A stretch of 64,000 bases of DNA from a bacterium (GTDB lineage: Bacteria > Myxococcota_A > Bradymonadia > UBA7976 > UBA1532), in NCBI GenBank assembly GCA_030427205.1, contig JAUHXC010000039.1, forward strand, positions 37,559-101,558, read 5' to 3'. Below, piece after piece: positions 60,084 through 64,000 of the stretch. The notes below the pieces were generated by a model. It had not been told where the DNA came from. It was given only the letters and a program-made list of their open reading frames with translations, and searched no databases. A program made the position numbers and the translations under genes. Every line of letters starts with the position of its first letter. The stretch's first letter is position 1.

Positions 60084-60385
60084 GTCCCGCCTCTATATAT
60101 GGTCGACACCTTGCCCGACACCTTGCCCGCCTCTATATATGGTCGACACCTTGCCCGACACCTTGCCCGGGGCGGGTGCGCGTCGAGCACGAGGAGCGGA
60201 TCAAGGCTGGCGAGGTGGCCTATGTGGCCCGCAGTCGGTAGGGCTCCACCGTGTCCGGGTATCAGGGCTACCAAGCATCCGTCCCGCCTCTATATATGGT
60301 CGACACCTTGCCCGCCTCTACATATGGTCGACACCTTGCCCTTGCCCGACAGTCCCGACTCTACATACGGTCGACACCTTGCCCG
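60056..60385. repeat. Array of six ~28-bp units, consensus CCTCTATATATGGTCGACACCTTGCCCG
   Basis: Units at about 60056, 60090, 60130, 60287, 60315 and 60357, several followed by an extra ACACCTTGCCCG. Confidence 0.92.
60168..60314. repeat. 147-bp direct repeat, copy 2
   Basis: See copy 1. Confidence 0.9.
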
Positions 60386-60409
60386 ACACCTTGCCCGGTC
60401 TCCCAGGTA

Positions 60410-63400
60410 TCATGGGCATGCTGCCTGCAATCGTTCCAGACGCTGTTCTCTTTCGTCAGCGTATGCTGTCGATAGGGTGAGTTGCCGCTTGCCGACGTAG
60501 CGAACCTGTGTAGCCGGCAGCCTTCGCCATGCCTTCAGCGCCTGACGGCATGATTCTTCGACCAACTTCGGGTGATCTCCCGAATCGGACCTGTTGATCC
60601 AAAGCTGGGCCAGACCCCGGGCTCGCCAGTAGTTCCGAAGATCGGCAGTCGAGTGGGGCAACGACCGTCGCAGGTGAGGGAGGACCTCTGTAGCGATCCG
60701 GATCTGCCGGTAGCCCGCTTCAAGACCGTTGATGAGTTCCACCAGTCTCAACGTGCTCGTACGATTCGACCTGTCGTCCAGGGCTGCGCGCAGGGTGATG
60801 AGGGGCTCGAAGAACAACGCCAGCGCGACAGCTATCGTATCATTCTCCAGACTGCTTGAACAGCGACTCAGTGTACCTCGAGCAGGCAGGTTCCGACCGA
60901 GAATACCCTGAGCGTAGCCGAGGAATACGTATGCCAGGCAATAGCGGTCATCATGTGAGACCGCGAGCTGAAATGCTCCTGCTGCCCTTGCGTTTTCCCC
61001 CTTCGTAAGAGCTTCTATTCCCACGCTGAGTGCTGTGTACGCATCAGTGTGTGGCACGTAGAGACGCAGGGGGCTTCCCAGGGTCTCATGGTCAGCAATG
61101 TCGATCGTTCCCCTGAGGGTTTGTCTACCCGGCGCGCTGAGAGAGAAGGCGACTGGGCCTGCAGGGAGATCCGAAGGGTCGACGATGAAGCCGCCGGGGG
61201 CACTCTCTGCTTGGAAGAAGTCATGTTTCCCGTGTAGTCGGAGCACGGCACCGACGGGTTGTGCGTAGACCTTTACTCGTGACGTTGTTTCTTCGCTGCT
61301 CTGCCGCGCAGGCTCTGCGGGATCCTCTTGCCCCATATCGGGCTTCACTGGAGACGGACCTGCTGGGCGGCGTCGGTCGAAGTACTGGAGGAGCCGCGTG
61401 CATCCGTCGCGGTTTCTCGCAGGCTGGCACGGCTCGATTATGGTCTCGATACTCGAACGCTGGCCGACTCGGGCGATCTGCCCGAAAAAAGCAATCTCAT
61501 CTGGGGCTACGTATAGGGACTGGCCATACATGTCGACCGCGACACGCATCGCAGACATCGCACCCGGTCCTCGGCTGACCTGGACCAACAGTCGGCTCAA
61601 CTCGCCCAGGTAGTGACCCGGAGCCATCGTCGCGATCGTCGATCGTAGCAAACGACGTGCCTCTCCCCGGTTGCGCAACTCGATATGCCCCCGCGCAACA
61701 CAGCCGATGTGCTCGCGCGCGGGTCGGGCGGCGTCGGGATGACGCGCGGCATCTGCCCATAGACCGTGTGTGCAGAGGTCCTCGACCGTTGCCGGGGCCG
61801 GCTGGTCATGTTTGGGGCCACACATCGTGGCCACCAGCGAGTTGCCGAGCCGATTGAGCGGGGTCGTGACCGCGGGATCGAACATGCATACCTGCTCGCG
61901 CAATAGTCGGTCGGGGTTCCGTACTGGCGTGGTTGCCGCATTCCGGTCCGGGGCGGGCCGTCCCCGTACGGTCCCGGATACGGCGTCCTGTGTACCAACT
62001 GCTGCGGCTCCCGAGTCCGCCGTACCGACATCTACAAGGCCGCGGTCGCGCAGGCCCGGGGCGTTCACCTCCTTGCCCACGAGCCCCGTGCGCGGTGAGC
62101 CGAGGTCCTCGGAGGGCAGTCCCCGGTTCGTTCGCCCCCCTGGGGATTCGGCGGCGTGGGCGCTGTGGATTTGACGTTCGAGTTGTTCGACCGTGCGCTG
62201 TCGTGCGGAGTGGCCGCGCTCACGACGAATCGCCTTGGCCCTTGCGAGCGCGGCGCGAGCCTCAGGGTACCGGTCCGCTCGCAGGAGGATGCGGGCACCG
62301 TTCAATTCGACGGTCGCCAGGTCGAGTTGCCCGTCGTTGACCTTCAGTGCTTCGCGATAAGCGGCGACCGCCTCGGTGTGGCGCCCCGCGAGGGAGTAGG
62401 TCGGCGCCAGCACAGCCAGCGCTTGCGGGTGGGCAGGGCTTCCCGGGACCGCAGCTTTCAGTAGGTCATTGATGACCGACTGGAGGTCTGCCCGCGACCG
62501 AGGGGCATCGCGGTCTGCAGACTGGACCAGCAACCTGACACGTGTGATGCTACGGTTGATACGCGCTCTGGATGTATTACGCCCGGCCGTCTCTGCGATC
62601 GTAACCGCTACGTCGAAGTCTTGCCACGCATCCAGGGCCGACCCAGACTCACCGGACGTCGCTCGCAGAATACCTCGGTACATGTGGGCCTGATGCAATA
62701 CGTCGGAGGATGTCGATCCGGCGTTGATCAGTTGGTCGAGGAGTGCGCGGGCCTCGATGTGCCGGCCGCCGTAATAGCCGAGGAGAGCCAGCACGAAACG
62801 GACGATGTCATCAACCGCGCTTGAGGCATACATCACCATCTCGATGTTGCGCGGCTCGGCGATATCGAATTCCATCGAGTCGATCTGAAGCGGTGCAATC
62901 GGCAAGCCCCGAAGTGGTAGCACTGTAGCTCTTATCCGCATCGGGCCGTCGCTGACATCTTCGCTACGGCCGTGAACCAGGATCCCCGCCTCGCTGCTGC
63001 CTAGTCGCCCGTGGATAGCGGCGAGCTTGGTGTCGAGATTTCGCCGAGTCACGACGTCACGCAGGGGCCGAAGGCCGAGGGGCCAACCGTTCTTGGACTC
63101 GGACATGTGCAGCGCGTCGAGCACAGCGTTGGTCAGCACGAAGTTGGTATCCGATCCATTGTGGACGAAGTCAGCGACCACGACAACAAGACGCGGTTCT
63201 GGCTCGTGTGCCTCGTGCATGAGATGCAGGCTCACCCCGAGAGCCAGAAGCATAGCGAGGGCAATGAGAGTTCGCTTCCGCTTCGGCTGGCTCGGTGTAT
63301 ATGCCTGACTCGACATCGCTGTCTTCGAGTCCTCGGCCGCGCTGGGTTCGACACCGAGGGTGTTCAGCACCGGACGAAGAGCAGCCAGCGTGTTTGACCA

Positions 63401-63778
63401 GTCCCTCGGATCACCTTCTACGCTCTGAAGGCCCGCAAGCCCATATGGCAGCCCCTCGAGCCGCACGTCGCCGATCCTGATCGGGACGATGCGCTGTCCA
63501 TCGTCCTGACGGCCGAGCACCATCTGCACGACCTGATCGTTGGCGTAGGGGTCCTCCCGGCGGTGCCAATCGGGCGCGACGATCATCAAGATCAGCCGCG
63601 CCTCCTTGAGCCGTTGCGGTACCGTGCGCATCCAGTCGTCACCCGGGAGGAGGTCTCTGGACTGCAACCAGGGTCGATGTCCGCGGTCGCTCAGCGCGGT
63701 CCACAGGCCTTCCGCCAATTCACGGTCCGCCTCGGCGGCGCAGATGAAGATCGGGTGAGTATTCGTCACGACCGGCAT
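60410..63778 (-). CDS. TIR domain-TM-TPR-like protein
   Basis: N-terminal IFICAAEADRELAEGLWTALSDRGHRPWLQSRDLLPGDDWMRTVPQRLKEARLILMIVAPDW is TIR-like; TM TLIALAMLLALGVSLHLM; TPR-like AYREALKVNDGQLDLATVELNGARILLRADRYPEARAALARAKAI. Confidence 0.8.
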   Translation of the reverse strand: MPVVTNTHPIFICAAEADRELAEGLWTALSDRGHRPWLQSRDLLPGDDWMRTVPQRLKEARLILMIVAPDWHRREDPYANDQVVQMVLGRQDDGQRIVPIRIGDVRLEGLPYGLAGLQSVEGDPRDWSNTLAALRPVLNTLGVEPSAAEDSKTAMSSQAYTPSQPKRKRTLIALAMLLALGVSLHLMHEAHEPEPRLVVVVADFVHNGSDTNFVLTNAVLDALHMSESKNGWPLGLRPLRDVVTRRNLDTKLAAIHGRLGSSEAGILVHGRSEDVSDGPMRIRATVLPLRGLPIAPLQIDSMEFDIAEPRNIEMVMYASSAVDDIVRFVLALLGYYGGRHIEARALLDQLINAGSTSSDVLHQAHMYRGILRATSGESGSALDAWQDFDVAVTIAETAGRNTSRARINRSITRVRLLVQSADRDAPRSRADLQSVINDLLKAAVPGSPAHPQALAVLAPTYSLAGRHTEAVAAYREALKVNDGQLDLATVELNGARILLRADRYPEARAALARAKAIRRERGHSARQRTVEQLERQIHSAHAAESPGGRTNRGLPSEDLGSPRTGLVGKEVNAPGLRDRGLVDVGTADSGAAAVGTQDAVSGTVRGRPAPDRNAATTPVRNPDRLLREQVCMFDPAVTTPLNRLGNSLVATMCGPKHDQPAPATVEDLCTHGLWADAARHPDAARPAREHIGCVARGHIELRNRGEARRLLRSTIATMAPGHYLGELSRLLVQVSRGPGAMSAMRVAVDMYGQSLYVAPDEIAFFGQIARVGQRSSIETIIEPCQPARNRDGCTRLLQYFDRRRPAGPSPVKPDMGQEDPAEPARQSSEETTSRVKVYAQPVGAVLRLHGKHDFFQAESAPGGFIVDPSDLPAGPVAFSLSAPGRQTLRGTIDIADHETLGSPLRLYVPHTDAYTALSVGIEALTKGENARAAGAFQLAVSHDDRYCLAYVFLGYAQGILGRNLPARGTLSRCSSSLENDTIAVALALFFEPLITLRAALDDRSNRTSTLRLVELINGLEAGYRQIRIATEVLPHLRRSLPHSTADLRNYWRARGLAQLWINRSDSGDHPKLVEESCRQALKAWRRLPATQVRYVGKRQLTLSTAYADEREQRLERLQAACP

Positions 63779-63784
63779 AGTCGT

Positions 63785-64000
63785 TCATGGCGCTGTGCGT
63801 GACAAGCCGAGCCCCGAAAGGCCAGACCTCGACTTGAATGAACTGCCGTAGTCCAGGTAGCCCACGAAGTGATTCGGGTGCATATCCCGATCTACATCTG
63901 ATCGAGCCGCGTAGTTTCGCGCCTTTGCGCCCCTGACAAGATGGAAGAGGAGGCCGTACCCCTCGGTTATTCGGAGTGCTTGAACCAAAACGCCGAAAGG
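63785..64000 (-). CDS. Partial CDS of unknown function, 5' end beyond the window
   Basis: Open frame to window edge ending ...NHFVGYLDYGSSFKSRSGLSGLGLSRTAP, 6 bp upstream of the TIR gene. Confidence 0.35.
   Translation of the reverse strand, partial: PFGVLVQALRITEGYGLLFHLVRGAKARNYAARSDVDRDMHPNHFVGYLDYGSSFKSRSGLSGLGLSRTAP

Noticed and set aside
60056-60385. CRISPR array
   Set aside because: Units abut or are separated by short repeat-derived half-units or a 147-bp duplication, not by unique uniform spacers; no cas genes

Overview
GC-rich bacterial window, probably Myxococcota or a related deltaproteobacterial lineage (inferred from the MopE-type, VWA and DUF4157 repertoire). The main feature is a ~27 kb biosynthetic gene cluster at about 18.47-45.31 kb. 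It has a 12-gene, tightly coupled minus-strand operon: sulfotransferase, NRPS-PKS hybrid A-T-KS-AT-KR-T, nitrilase, PLP dehydratase, P1B-like ATPase, two methyltransferases, B12-type radical SAM protein, cupin_8/JmjC-like oxygenase, SDR, AGAT-like amidinotransferase and O-carbamoyltransferase. A divergent NRPS encodes TubC docking-C-A-T-C-A-T-TE. The starter A domain lacks the Asp235 anchor (hand-read code VDLYVSLEIK). The second A domain reads VDWVISLADK, the code I recall for beta-alanine. Amidinotransferase + A-loaded NRPS-PKS + sulfotransferase + O-carbamoyltransferase combines chemistry of the cylindrospermopsin (CyrA/CyrB/CyrJ) and saxitoxin (SxtG/SxtI) pathways. I propose a guanidino-acyl/beta-alanine polyketide-peptide that is carbamoylated and sulfated. 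Other notable features: a truncated caspase-like gene abutting the cluster; a 59-bp direct repeat around a VWA gene next to a tyrosine recombinase; a likely EAD-TM-FGE protein; a DUF4157 protein coupled to a macrodomain gene; a TIR-TM-TPR protein; a RAYT-like transposase followed by an unusual AT-rich repeat array; and two perfect palindromes 22 bp apart in a divergent promoter. All calls come from reading the sequence and translations; no searches were run.
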